A stretch of 36,063 bases of DNA from a virus: IMG/VR virus record IMGVR_UViG_3300049732_000389, positions 1 to 36,063 of that record; one strand, written 5' to 3'. Position numbers and translations under genes: made by a program. The notes under the pieces were generated by a model that searched no databases, was not told the origin of the DNA, and saw only the letters and a list, made by a program, of their open reading frames with translations. Positions 5,274 to 11,631 of this stretch are shown piece by piece. How positions within the stretch are numbered: position 1 is the first letter of the stretch; each line of letters opens with the position of its first letter.

Positions 5274-6109
5274 CGGCTGACCCCGAGACTCTGGAGCAGC
5301 GTCCAGAGCCCGTCGATGGTGGCGCCGTCGGCGGCGAGGAACGGCGCGCCGGCGACGTGCTGCTCCCACTGTTTGCGCTGGAGGGTCGGGGAGGTCTTCA
5401 GCTCGACCCACCGCACGCGCAGCCGCGCGATCAGCGCGTTCAGCTCGTCGCGCACGTCCTGCGGGCGGCTCTCCACGTCGGGCGCCGGTGGGGGAGCGGC
5501 TGAGGCACCATCGGCCGAGGGCGGCGGCAACTCGCCCGTGTCGGCCTGGGCCATCTCCTCGGCGGCGTAGAGGCCCGACAGCTCGTGGGGGAAGGCCTTG
5601 CGGAGCGCGAGCATCTCGGCGCACTTCGCGAGCATGAGGTCCGGCATCCTCGCCCACATGACCGTGGGCCCGCCGGTCTTCGTCGTCTGCACGTACGAGG
5701 TCCAGCGCGCGACGGCCCAGAGCGGCGCCGTGAAGTCCACGCGCAGCACGCCGACCCGGGCGGCGGCCGGCGGTCCCTCCGCAAGCCAGACATCGGTCCA
5801 GACGCCGTCCGGGCCGCACCACTGCGGGCCCAGCTGCCCCGCATACTTCGTGCTGCGCTCCGCGATGAGCCGGGCGCCGTCGATCGAGACCTGGGTCTGC
5901 AGCACCTCGCGGTTCTCGCGGCCGTCCCACCGGCGAATCGCGTAAATCTGGCGCACGAAGGGATCGAGCCCCGTGCGCCGACAGATTTGGAGGAAGAGGG
6001 CGAGCTCATCGTCGGTGGCCCCCTTGGCGACCGTCCGCTTGATGAGATCGATCTGCTGCGGGCCGAGCGCCATCGCCTCGCGCACGACCGCGAGCGTGTC
6101 CGTCGTCAT
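5270..6109 (-). CDS. bet: Bet / RecT-family single-strand annealing protein
   Basis: This 279-residue protein fits the lambda Red beta family: [20 protein letters not shown] (residues about 33 to 52), [21 protein letters not shown] (72 to 85), then [21 protein letters not shown] and a Lys/Arg helix [21 protein letters not shown] (161 to 181). These proteins anneal complementary single strands during recombination and replication. Residues about 190 to 220 are a Pro/Ala/Ser linker before a helical tail typical of the variable C-terminus. The ATG at 6109 overlaps the upstream stop as ATGA. No matching exonuclease is seen nearby. Confidence 0.9.
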   Translation of the reverse strand: MTTDTLAVVREAMALGPQQIDLIKRTVAKGATDDELALFLQICRRTGLDPFVRQIYAIRRWDGRENREVLQTQVSIDGARLIAERSTKYAGQLGPQWCGPDGVWTDVWLAEGPPAAARVGVLRVDFTAPLWAVARWTSYVQTTKTGGPTVMWARMPDLMLAKCAEMLALRKAFPHELSGLYAAEEMAQADTGELPPPSADGASAAPPPAPDVESRPQDVRDELNALIARLRVRWVELKTSPTLQRKQWEQHVAGAPFLAADGATIDGLWTLLQSLGVSR

Positions 6110-6261
6110 ATGTCCTCCTCCTCCTCGGGCGCGTGGCAGGCACGCACGTGCCCGCACGTCTCGCAGAACAGCGCGACGTAGCGCCCGACGCTGCGCGTGG
6201 CGCGGTAGGCGAGACACGGCGGCTCGGCGGTGTTGCACTGGCACGGAGCCCCGGCCGTCAC
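6106..6261 (-). CDS. Small Cys-rich protein, GTG start
   Basis: A 51-residue protein with six cysteines (PCQC at 7 to 9, PPC at 16, then [12 protein letters not shown]) and an acidic end EEEED. The [11 protein letters not shown] segment resembles half of a zinc ribbon. The GTG forms a GTGA overlap with the upstream stop, and its stop overlaps the bet ATG. The function is unknown; metal binding is likely. Confidence 0.6.
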   Translation of the reverse strand: MTAGAPCQCNTAEPPCLAYRATRSVGRYVALFCETCGHVRACHAPEEEEDI

Positions 6262-6491
6262 TGGCAGGCCCCCGGGTGGCCCGTCGCGAGGCGGCACCAC
6301 ATGCGCACGCCGCGCGGGAGCTTCTGGCCGCAGATCCGGGCCTTCACCTCGGCGAGGGCCTGCTCGCCGTCCGCGCGCCGACCCGCCGTCCACGCCACGA
6401 GGTCGTAGCCCGGCACCGTGCGATCGCCCGCCACGAGGAGGAGCGCCCCCGTGGCCCGGCAGAGCTGGACCGAGTAGCCGTCAGTGCTCAT
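6258..6491 (-). CDS. Hypothetical protein, first gene of the early operon
   Basis: A 77-residue protein beginning [20 protein letters not shown]. It is a paralogue of the 4259 to 4471 product (shared [23 protein letters not shown]) but carries a distinct Cys-containing tail ([20 protein letters not shown]). It follows a GGGAG ribosome site by 6 bases and is the first gene after the attachment region. Its promoter should therefore lie within about 100 bases of the tRNA-like core. Confidence 0.75.
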   Translation of the reverse strand: MSTDGYSVQLCRATGALLLVAGDRTVPGYDLVAWTAGRRADGEQALAEVKARICGQKLPRGVRMWCRLATGHPGACQ

Positions 6492-6521
6492 GGCGTCTCC
6501 CGCGTTCGCCCCCCTGAGTCA

Positions 6522-6531
6522 GATGCACACG
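6522..6531 (+). promoter_or_regulatory. GATGCACACG repeat, left arm of attP
   Basis: GATGCACACG is identical to the two copies on the other side of the tRNA-like core (6699 and 6719). Repeats on both sides of a core and next to an integrase gene are the expected layout of integrase arm-binding or Xis sites. It lies 31 bases upstream of the early operon start codon, so it could also act as an operator. Confidence 0.5.
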
Positions 6532-6579
6532 TAGCGCACAGGGCCGCTCGCTAGGTCCGCGTCGATATAGAAGGGACGG

Positions 6580-6624
6580 GGTCCTCTCAAGGCCGAGACG
6601 CGGGTTCGATTCCCGCTGGGGCCA
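6580..6624 (+). other. attP: attP core: 3' half of a tRNA-Glu-like gene
   Basis: The sequence folds as the 3' half of a tRNA. It has part of an anticodon stem (GGTC paired with GGCC), the 7-base loop CTCTCAA with CTC at the anticodon position, a variable loop, a perfect T arm (GCGGG, TTCGATT, CCCGC), the 3' acceptor strand TGGGGCC and discriminator A at 6624. The matching 5' half is absent: the sequence near 6553 does not read GGCCCCA. Tyrosine integrases commonly target tRNA genes and carry the 3' end in attP so that the host tRNA is restored on integration. The position 5' of the integrase gene fits. The tRNA-Glu(CTC) identity is a likely reading. Confidence 0.85.
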
Positions 6625-6670
6625 GGCCGCAAAATCAGGTAGTTGCGCCATCCGCCCCGCTCCGACCGCC

Positions 6671-6728
6671 GCACACGATCCCTAAAAACTGCACACACGA
6701 TGCACACGGTCATGGTATGATGCACACG
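6671..6728 (+). promoter_or_regulatory. Cluster of GCACAC motifs, right arm of attP
   Basis: GCACAC occurs at 6671, 6691, 6702 and 6722 on the same strand, with start spacings of 20, 11 and 20 bases, that is close to whole helical turns. Two copies are extended to GATGCACACGG(G)TCAT (6699 and 6719). A -10-like TATGAT at 6716 to 6721 lies inside the last copy, so factors bound here could both help recombination and repress the integrase operon. Confidence 0.55.
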
Positions 6729-6734
6729 GGTCAT

Positions 6735-6740
6735 AGGAGG
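6735..6740 (+). promoter_or_regulatory. Ribosome site AGGAGG for the integrase operon
   Basis: A perfect AGGAGG lies 10 bases upstream of the ATG at 6751 and fixes that start. The upstream TATGAT (6716 to 6721) is a good -10 element, but no clear -35 is present 16 to 18 bases before it; the GCACAC motifs occupy that place. Confidence 0.75.
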
Positions 6741-6750
6741 GCCCGACGAG

Positions 6751-7023
6751 ATGCGGACAGAAGAGAACGTCGCAAGTGAGACGCCCGAAACCGCCACCCG
6801 CAACTACCTGCAGCTCTTCCCCACGGCGGCGCTGGTGGCCGCCGCACGCGGCGAGGTGGACCTTGCCCGGCTGGTGCGCGACGAACTGGCCAACCGCGGC
6901 CTGGACTACTTCACGGGTCGATGGGTCGGATTCGAGCGCGCCGAGGCCCTCGCCGCCCAGACGAGCATCGCGAAGAATGCGCGGGGCGAGCGCATCCGGG
7001 TCTCCATCCCGACGGACGCCTGA
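6751..7023 (+). CDS. Hypothetical protein upstream of integrase
   Basis: A 90-residue protein with a perfect ribosome site. The centre reads LARLVRDELANRGLDYFTGRWVGFERAEALAAQ, a compact helix-turn-helix-like arrangement with a conserved-looking GRWVGF turn. Similar small proteins with a NRGLD...WVGF core occur on mobile elements without a known role. It ends 3 bases before the integrase, so the two are surely co-transcribed. Its position suggests an excisionase or integrase regulator, but it lacks the usual winged-helix Xis or MerR-type motif. Confidence 0.75.
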   Translation: MRTEENVASETPETATRNYLQLFPTAALVAAARGEVDLARLVRDELANRGLDYFTGRWVGFERAEALAAQTSIAKNARGERIRVSIPTDA

Positions 7024-7026
7024 GCG

Positions 7027-8112
7027 ATGCCGGACCGGCGCCGCACCAGCCAGCGCTCTTCCCCCGTCGTCGGCCATCCCGGCATCCGGCACGAGCGGCT
7101 GCCGAACGGCCGTGTGCGCTACCGTGTGCAAGTCCAAGTCGCGGGCCAGCGCGTCTCCAAGATCGCGGCCACGCTCGAGGCCGCCTTGGAGATCGAGAAG
7201 CGCCTGCGGGCCGGCGATGTCGTCGACACGCGCCCCGCGCCCGAAGACCCCGAAGCCACCGTCGACGATGGCTTGCGCCACTACGTGCTCGACCTCGAGG
7301 GGCGGCGCAAGGACGGCCGCCGCGCCGAGCAAGTCCGGGGCGCGCTCCGGGCGCTCCTCCCGGAGATCGCCGCGAAGCCGCTGGGCGCGCTGATCCTCGA
7401 GGATGTCAGCGCCTACGTGGGGGCGCGCGAGCGGGCCGGCATCAAGCCGAACACGATCGTCCGCGACCTCCGCGTGTTCCGCGCCATGCTCCGCAAGGCG
7501 CGGCCCGACCTCAAGGTGCCCGCCGAGCTCTTCCCGGCCGAGGATCTGACGCGCGTGCGGATGCTGACGCCCGAGCAGCGGGCCGAGGTGTTCCCGCTCC
7601 TGAGCGCCATGTGCGGGGAGCGGTTCGCGCTGATCGCCGCCCTCGCGATGCTGGGCATCATGCGGCTCACCGAGGTCCGCACCCTGCGGCGGGAGATGAT
7701 CCATCTGCCGGCCCGCGTCATTCTGTTGCCGCGGACCAAGGGACGCAAGCCCCGGCCGCGCGTGGTCCGGCTCAGCGACGAGGCCGTCACCCTCGTCACG
7801 CGGGCGCTCCTGATCAGCCCGCATCCTAGCTGGGTGTTCCCGAACGCGCAATCCGGCGAGCCATACTCCCGCGTCCACATCAGCCGCTGCTGGCGCAAGG
7901 CGGCCCGCGCCTGCGGCCTCGCGGGGTTCACCTTCCACGACCTGCGGCACCACGGCCCCACCGTCGCCGTCAACGCGGGGGCGAACAGCGCCACGCTGAA
8001 GGCGATGGGTGGGTGGCTGAGCGATGCGTCGATGCAACGCTACACGCATGTCCTCAACCCGACCGTGGACGCCTTCATGGGGATGATCACGACGCGTCCG
8101 TCCCCCGCTTGA
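7027..8112 (+). CDS. int: Tyrosine-recombinase phage integrase
   Basis: This 361-residue protein has an N-terminal arm-binding-like region (residues 1 to about 75), a core-binding SAM-like domain (about 78 to 165) and a catalytic domain (about 175 to 361). Catalytic residues are visible: R213 in MRLTEVRTL, K238 in RTKGRK, H304 and R307 in FHDLRHH, W330 in MGGWLSD (Trp in place of the usual His) and nucleophile Y339 in QRYTHV. It should integrate the phage at a host tRNA gene using the core at 6580 to 6624. The 3' end overlaps the convergent minus-strand gene by 26 bases. Confidence 0.95.
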   Translation: MPDRRRTSQRSSPVVGHPGIRHERLPNGRVRYRVQVQVAGQRVSKIAATLEAALEIEKRLRAGDVVDTRPAPEDPEATVDDGLRHYVLDLEGRRKDGRRAEQVRGALRALLPEIAAKPLGALILEDVSAYVGARERAGIKPNTIVRDLRVFRAMLRKARPDLKVPAELFPAEDLTRVRMLTPEQRAEVFPLLSAMCGERFALIAALAMLGIMRLTEVRTLRREMIHLPARVILLPRTKGRKPRPRVVRLSDEAVTLVTRALLISPHPSWVFPNAQSGEPYSRVHISRCWRKAARACGLAGFTFHDLRHHGPTVAVNAGANSATLKAMGGWLSDASMQRYTHVLNPTVDAFMGMITTRPSPA

Positions 8113-8308
8113 ACCGCTGCCCCAGCTCGCGCCGCGTGACGGGCTCACCCGGGGCCAGCATGGCCCGCGTCTCCCGGTATTCGCGGAGCGTGGCGAGGTA
8201 GTCGGCCCACACGGAGCCGTCGTGCGGGAGGCGGGTCTCGAGCTCCGCGAGCCGGGCCTGCAGCACACGGACCGCGCGCTGCAGCGGCGACATCCACCGC
8301 TCGGTCAT
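8087..8308 (-). CDS. Small helical protein, last gene of the repressor operon
   Basis: A 73-residue protein with a long charged helix (LQRAVRVLQARLAELETRLP) and YLATLREYRETRAML, then PVTRRELGQRF. The pattern resembles small mobile-element proteins with a coiled-coil front and a partial helix-turn-helix tail. It overlaps the 3' end of int on the opposite strand by 26 bases. The ATG at 8308 lies in an ATGA overlap with a 12-codon frame. The function is unknown. Confidence 0.65.
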   Translation of the reverse strand: MTERWMSPLQRAVRVLQARLAELETRLPHDGSVWADYLATLREYRETRAMLAPGEPVTRRELGQRFKRGTDAS

Positions 8309-8343
8309 CGCCCGTCCCGGTCGAGCCAGCCCATCAGATTCAC
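8305..8343 (-). CDS. Possible 12-codon frame bridging two genes
   Basis: VNLMGWLDRDGR starts with GTG overlapping the upstream stop (GTGA) and ends with TGA overlapping the downstream ATG (ATGA). This is the same linking pattern as the microframe at 4200 to 4262. Twelve codons is very short, and a coupling device is more likely than a functional peptide. Confidence 0.25.
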   Translation of the reverse strand: MNLMGWLDRDGR

Positions 8344-8537
8344 GGGCACTCCCGCTGCCGCACGAAGCTGCGCCACGTCTCCACCATGTGCTCCAGGGCA
8401 TGAAGGTTCTTCTCGGACTTCTCGCCGAGCCAGATGCTGGCGGCCACGGCAACGCGGCGCTCGAGCACGCGTTCGTTCTGGGCGGTCGTGTCCGCGCTCG
8501 GGCCGTGGGCTTGGTCGAGATGGCGAGCACCAGTCAT
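8340..8537 (-). CDS. Hypothetical helical protein
   Basis: A 65-residue protein with a disordered start and a C-terminal helical region (NERVLERRVAVAASIWLGEK, then NLHALEHMVETWRSFVRQR). Start and stop lie in ATGA and GTGA overlaps. It is co-transcribed with the XRE repressor. No family is recognised. Confidence 0.65.
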   Translation of the reverse strand: MTGARHLDQAHGPSADTTAQNERVLERRVAVAASIWLGEKSEKNLHALEHMVETWRSFVRQRECP

Positions 8538-8737
8538 GGGGACACCTCCTTGATCGGGGGCGCGCCGAAGCGCCGGTCCGCGCTGCCGAGCCGCTTGCGC
8601 CACGCGAGGAGCCGACGCACGGCCGCGTCGAGCGCGTCGGCCTTCTCCGCGACGTCGTCCAGCATGGCCCGCTCGGTCTGCCAGTCCGCGCGCGTGCGCG
8701 GGCGGCCGACGACGGTGGCACTACGGGCAGGGCTCAT
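8534..8737 (-). CDS. Hypothetical protein with coiled-coil-like centre
   Basis: A 67-residue protein starting MSPARSATVVGRPRTRADWQ, followed by a long helix (ERAMLDDVAEKADALDAAVR) and a basic segment RRLLAWRKRLG. It is the second gene of the repressor operon, with 4-base overlaps on both sides. It could be a small dimeric regulator or a repressor partner; nothing in the sequence decides this. Confidence 0.65.
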   Translation of the reverse strand: MSPARSATVVGRPRTRADWQTERAMLDDVAEKADALDAAVRRLLAWRKRLGSADRRFGAPPIKEVSP

Positions 8738-8982
8738 GGCTGGCCGTCGCCCGTGCCGAAGAACGCGCGGCGCGGCACGCCCCAGAGCTTCTGGAGCTGG
8801 GCGAAGAAGGCGTCGTCGGGGACGCGCTTGCCGCGCTCGATCAGGCTGATGCGCGACTGGCTGCAGCCGAGGATCTTGGCGAGCTCGTCCTGCCGCATGT
8901 GCAGGGTGCGCTCGCGCCAGTGTTTGAAGCGAGTCGCGGCGAAGGCCGCGGGGCCAGTGAGGGGACGCCGAGGGCGGGGCAT
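8734..8982 (-). CDS. XRE-family transcriptional repressor (Cro/CI-type HTH)
   Basis: An 82-residue protein with one helix-turn-helix domain: HMRQDELAKILGCSQSRISL and IERGKRVPDDAFF span residues about 28 to 60, the classic XRE layout. There is no C-terminal peptidase or dimerisation domain, so it is not a RecA-cleavable CI. The ATG at 8982 is chosen because GGAGGTG lies 6 bases upstream. Frames starting at 9033 or 9042 would add about 20 unlikely residues. It faces a ribbon-helix-helix gene across the control region and is the leading lysogeny-repressor candidate. Confidence 0.85.
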   Translation of the reverse strand: MPRPRRPLTGPAAFAATRFKHWRERTLHMRQDELAKILGCSQSRISLIERGKRVPDDAFFAQLQKLWGVPRRAFFGTGDGQP

Positions 8983-9252
8983 GTAGACACCTCCGTCGGC
9001 GAAGGTGCACTGCGCCTGGAACGTGATGAGCATGGCCTCCACTGTTGGGCGCTGGCGCGGGAGACGTCAAGGGGCGCGGTAACGTTATATGACGAATCAC
9101 GGTTCAGTCCGCGCTATCGGAAATCCCCCCGGGCAGATTCTCCCGACTTGACGCCGGGCGTATCCCCAGGTGACACTGTGAGATTGGATGGAGTGGCTTG
9201 ATCTCCCCGGGTAAACTTGACCACCCATGGCGGCAGTGCATACCGTGGTGGC
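8983..9252. promoter_or_regulatory. Divergent control region of the lysogeny switch
   Basis: This non-coding stretch separates the XRE gene (minus) from the RHH gene (plus). It contains the palindrome TAACGTTA (9080 to 9087), which overlaps a minus-strand -10-like TATAAC (9089 to 9084). It also holds an inverted pair CGTCAAG (9065 to 9071) and CTTGACG (9147 to 9153), and a further CTTGAC at 9216. These look like operator half-sites and -35 elements, but no promoter here matches consensus at both boxes. Confidence 0.5.
9217..9246 (+). promoter_or_regulatory. Possible promoter of the RHH gene
   Basis: TTGACC (9217 to 9222) and TACCGT (9241 to 9246) are 18 bases apart. The same TACCGT follows a perfect TTGACA by 17 bases upstream of the ParB-like gene. 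The predicted transcription start would fall at about the ATG at 9253, implying a leaderless message, which would also explain why that gene lacks a good ribosome site. Confidence 0.3.
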
Positions 9253-9501
9253 ATGAGTAAGCCCCGCCCCACGAAGCCCGGGATGACGACGATCAACATC
9301 CGATCGGTACCAGAGGCGACGAAGGCCCGACTCGACTTTTTCTCCAAGCGCCGCGGCATCCACTATGCGGTCTACATCGATCACGTGACCCGCCTGCATG
9401 CCCAGCTCGAGCGCGCCGCTCGTCAGCGCGGCGGGGGGCTGGCCTTGGCGTTCCTGACAAAGGCGGGGATCGCGCTCGGCACCCTCGAGCCGCCGCCCTA
9501 G
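9253..9501 (+). CDS. Ribbon-helix-helix (Arc/CopG-like) regulator
   Basis: An 82-residue protein. TTINIRSVPEATKARLDFFS (residues 12 to 31) reads as the DNA-contacting beta strand and first helix of an Arc/CopG fold, followed by a turn RRGIH and a second helix YAVYIDHVTRLHAQLERAA. The gene is divergent from the XRE repressor, so the pair may form a two-regulator switch. The stop shares a single CTAG (9498 to 9501) with the stop of the convergent minus-strand gene. A TTG start at 9217 is possible but would use codons within the putative promoter. Confidence 0.65.
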   Translation: MSKPRPTKPGMTTINIRSVPEATKARLDFFSKRRGIHYAVYIDHVTRLHAQLERAARQRGGGLALAFLTKAGIALGTLEPPP

Positions 9502-10385
9502 CGCGCCCAGGGCGGCCGCGCGCGATCGCCGAGCTCCTGACCGTGCGAGAGCGCGGCGCCGTACTCGTGGACGATCTCCGAGAACCGGGCATGGTCCTTC
9601 AAGGCTCGGAGCATCGCCGCGACCTGGATCATCTCGTGGCCGATCCCGACGGCGGTCCAGTGGGGAGACGGAGTGAGGTGCGCCTCCATGGAGAGGCGAT
9701 ACACCATGAAGAGCTTCCAGAGCGTCCGGTCCTGCTCCGTGCCCGCCATCATGGGGCGCTGCCAGCGCGGCAGGCTCGCCCAGCGCTTCGCGTCCGCCAG
9801 GTTGACCACTGCGCGCTCGTAGAACTCGCGCTGCTCCTCCGGGGGCACCGCGGCGAGGGCCTCGAGCAGGGGCACGTTGCGGGCGTGGCCCTCGCGGATC
9901 AAGCGCTCATCGAGGGCGGCCTTGATCGTCGGGAAGAGACATGACGGAGCTATGCGCGACGTCCATCGGCGACGAGCGCGCTCAAAGAGGTTCGCTACTT
10001 CATCTGGCGGGAGTCGCGCGATCACCAAGTCGGTATAGGTCTCGCCTTCAAGTTCGGCGTACCGACGTCGACCAAGTCGTGCGTGGATGACCTTCCTGCA
10101 CTGTGGACAATTCTTTTGGCCCTTCCACTGTGCTCGCGGGAGACCACATGTCCGGCATGGACCGCGTTGCTTTCCCGGGACGGCGGCGTTATCCGCCCTG
10201 TTATCCTTTCCACGGAAGCCGCGCTGTCGTCGGACCGCATCGCGCAAGCAGGAACGGCACCGCCACCGGTCATCACTCCATCGCCAGTTCGTCGCGCCGC
10301 ACGTATGTGGACCCGCGGGTGGCGGACGACGGACAACGGTGGCTCCAGCGTTCGTGCCCTCGTTGCCCGTCGTCGCCTCGGTCAT
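9498..10385 (-). CDS. Zinc-finger protein of unknown function
   Basis: A 295-residue protein with two N-terminal zinc modules. One is C29 with C43-x2-C46 (HTCGATNWRWSDDRWRCRSC). The other is C77-x2-C80 with C93-x2-C96 (PCRTCG, then KNCPQCRK). The remaining two thirds are helical, without a recognised domain. It lies 3 bases downstream of the ParB-like gene, and the two form an isolated minus-strand pair. The N-terminal fingers suggest nucleic-acid binding. It is not a homologue of any standard phage module that I recognise. Confidence 0.75.
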   Translation of the reverse strand: MTEATTGNEGTNAGATVVRRPPPAGPHTCGATNWRWSDDRWRCRSCLRDAVRRQRGFRGKDNRADNAAVPGKQRGPCRTCGLPRAQWKGQKNCPQCRKVIHARLGRRRYAELEGETYTDLVIARLPPDEVANLFERARRRWTSRIAPSCLFPTIKAALDERLIREGHARNVPLLEALAAVPPEEQREFYERAVVNLADAKRWASLPRWQRPMMAGTEQDRTLWKLFMVYRLSMEAHLTPSPHWTAVGIGHEMIQVAAMLRALKDHARFSEIVHEYGAALSHGQELGDRARPPWAR

Positions 10386-10388
10386 ACG

Positions 10389-11264
10389 TTAGGCCGCCTT
10401 CTTCTTCCGGCGGCTCTCGCCAGGAAAGCGGGCGATGATTGCGTTCTTCACCGAGCCTCCCGCGCGCTTGTACCGGAGCGCGTTGCGGGTCCACTTCACC
10501 ACGTCCTTGATCTTGGCGCCGCGCTTCGTGTGGGCGGTCTGCATCTGATCCCAGATCTGCTTGGCGTACATCTGCCGGGCCGAGCCATCGGGCGCCGTGG
10601 CCCCGGCGTTGACCGCGTCCAGCAGAAGCTCGTCCACCTCGGCCTCGGGCTCCTCGTGGAGCATGATCTCCTGCGCCCGGGCCACGGCGAGCAGCGCGGG
10701 CTTGAACACGGCCACGACGGAGACCTCCTTGTCGCCGAGCCACTCGAGCGGCTTGCGGACGCAGGTGAGGATGAAGTCCCGGTGCGTGTCGAAGAAGGCG
10801 ATCAGCTCACGATCCGTCGGCCCGGCGGTGCGACAGATGGCCTTCGTGACCGTGGCGGCCAGATCGCGCTCCTGTTTGCTCGTGAAGAGGGCCGGGACGT
10901 GGATGGCGAGCTGGTCGGCCAGCGTCCGGCCCGCGCCCTGGTCAAGGCCCAGCGTGTCGGCGATGGTGACGATCGTGACGGTGATGGCGACGTCGGCCTC
11001 GATCGCGGCGCGGCAGCGGTGCTGCCCGTCCGCGAGGCGATCGTTCGGCAGGAACCGGAGCGGCGGGGACTTCCGGGCGTCCCAGTTGCCGGAGAGGATC
11101 TCGCGCTTGAGCTTCTCCACGTGGCCCTTGCGGAGATCGCGGTTCACCGGATCGTGGGCCAGGATGTCGGCGGCGAGCGCGGGCGTGAGGTTGACTTCGG
11201 GGATGCTGTGCTCGGCCTTGAGGGCGGTGATGAGGTCCTGATACGACGCAAAGCTCCGTGACAT
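10389..11264 (-). CDS. ParB-like / DGQHR-motif protein
   Basis: A 291-residue protein with an N-terminal ParB-like region. NRDLRKGHVEKLKREILSGN (41 to 60) is followed by LRFLPNDRLADGQHRCRAAI (69 to 88), containing the DGQHR signature at 79 to 83. Proteins with this motif occur in many phages and mobile elements; some ParB-fold members hydrolyse nucleotides, others act as nucleases. The rest is helical and ends in a basic tail (GESRRKKKAA). The ATG follows AGGAG by 8 bases. It forms an operon with the zinc-finger gene. Confidence 0.75.
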   Translation of the reverse strand: MSRSFASYQDLITALKAEHSIPEVNLTPALAADILAHDPVNRDLRKGHVEKLKREILSGNWDARKSPPLRFLPNDRLADGQHRCRAAIEADVAITVTIVTIADTLGLDQGAGRTLADQLAIHVPALFTSKQERDLAATVTKAICRTAGPTDRELIAFFDTHRDFILTCVRKPLEWLGDKEVSVVAVFKPALLAVARAQEIMLHEEPEAEVDELLLDAVNAGATAPDGSARQMYAKQIWDQMQTAHTKRGAKIKDVVKWTRNALRYKRAGGSVKNAIIARFPGESRRKKKAA

Positions 11265-11631
11265 CGATCATGCTCCTGTGGGTGGTGACCGGTCGGCATC
11301 GAGGCCTCGTGCGGCGTGGCCGACCCTGGTCGTGGACAGGCCTGGTCGTGAATGACAGCGGGGCGGCAGGGCACGTCGGGGAGGGCTCCGGCTCTTCAGC
11401 ATGGGCCTCGGACGGTACGCCCGGATGTATTCCATGTCAACCCATGTATCCTCACCTCGCCGCCGCTGTCATAGAGGCGCCCACGCCCCTTTTCGTCACC
11501 GCGCGCCCCATTTCGTGGCGACTGGTCCCTGTCCAGCGGCGCTAAGCCTGCGTAATCACATGCGGCCGCCCCTGGCCTGACGCTTGCGTATCCCACCCCC
11601 GGACACACCGATACTCGCAAGGAGGACGGGG
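11265..11631. promoter_or_regulatory. 367-bp non-coding region between divergent genes
   Basis: This is the longest stretch here without a convincing gene. It holds two copies of CCTGGTCGTG (11325 to 11334 and 11341 to 11350), the ATGTAT repeats and promoter described separately, and the upstream region of the DUF4124-like gene. A good promoter for the plus-strand gene was not found by eye. No RNA gene was recognised. Confidence 0.5.
11412..11440 (-). promoter_or_regulatory. Candidate promoter of the ParB-like/zinc-finger operon
   Basis: Read on the minus strand: a perfect -35 TTGACA (11440 to 11435), a 17-base spacer and TACCGT (11417 to 11412) as a weak -10. ATGTAT repeats at 11425 and 11444 (plus strand) surround the -35 box and could be operator half-sites. 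Transcription would start near 11405, leaving a leader of about 140 bases. Confidence 0.4.

Noticed and set aside
4899-5930. A 343-codon minus-strand frame through bet
   Set aside because: Only its last 124 codons form a real gene (GTG at 5273); the upstream part is an off-frame reading of bet.
6560-6590. Promoter for the early operon overlapping the tRNA-like core (TTGAGA on the minus strand, then TATATC)
   Set aside because: The spacing is only 15 bases, so it does not meet normal promoter geometry. The true early promoter remains unidentified, though it must lie nearby.
6519-6803. A 94-codon minus-strand frame across the attachment region
   Set aside because: It includes the peptide produced by reading through a tRNA 3' end (GNRTRVSAL type) and covers the integrase promoter; it is a spurious frame.
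6682-8268. A 528-codon frame antisense to the integrase
   Set aside because: Arg/Ala/Gly-rich low complexity with no domain pattern; the plus strand has a full tyrosine recombinase with all catalytic residues.
9065-9089. A consensus promoter for the XRE gene
   Set aside because: TTGACG and TATAAC both occur on the minus strand but are not spaced to act together, and neither has a good partner box.
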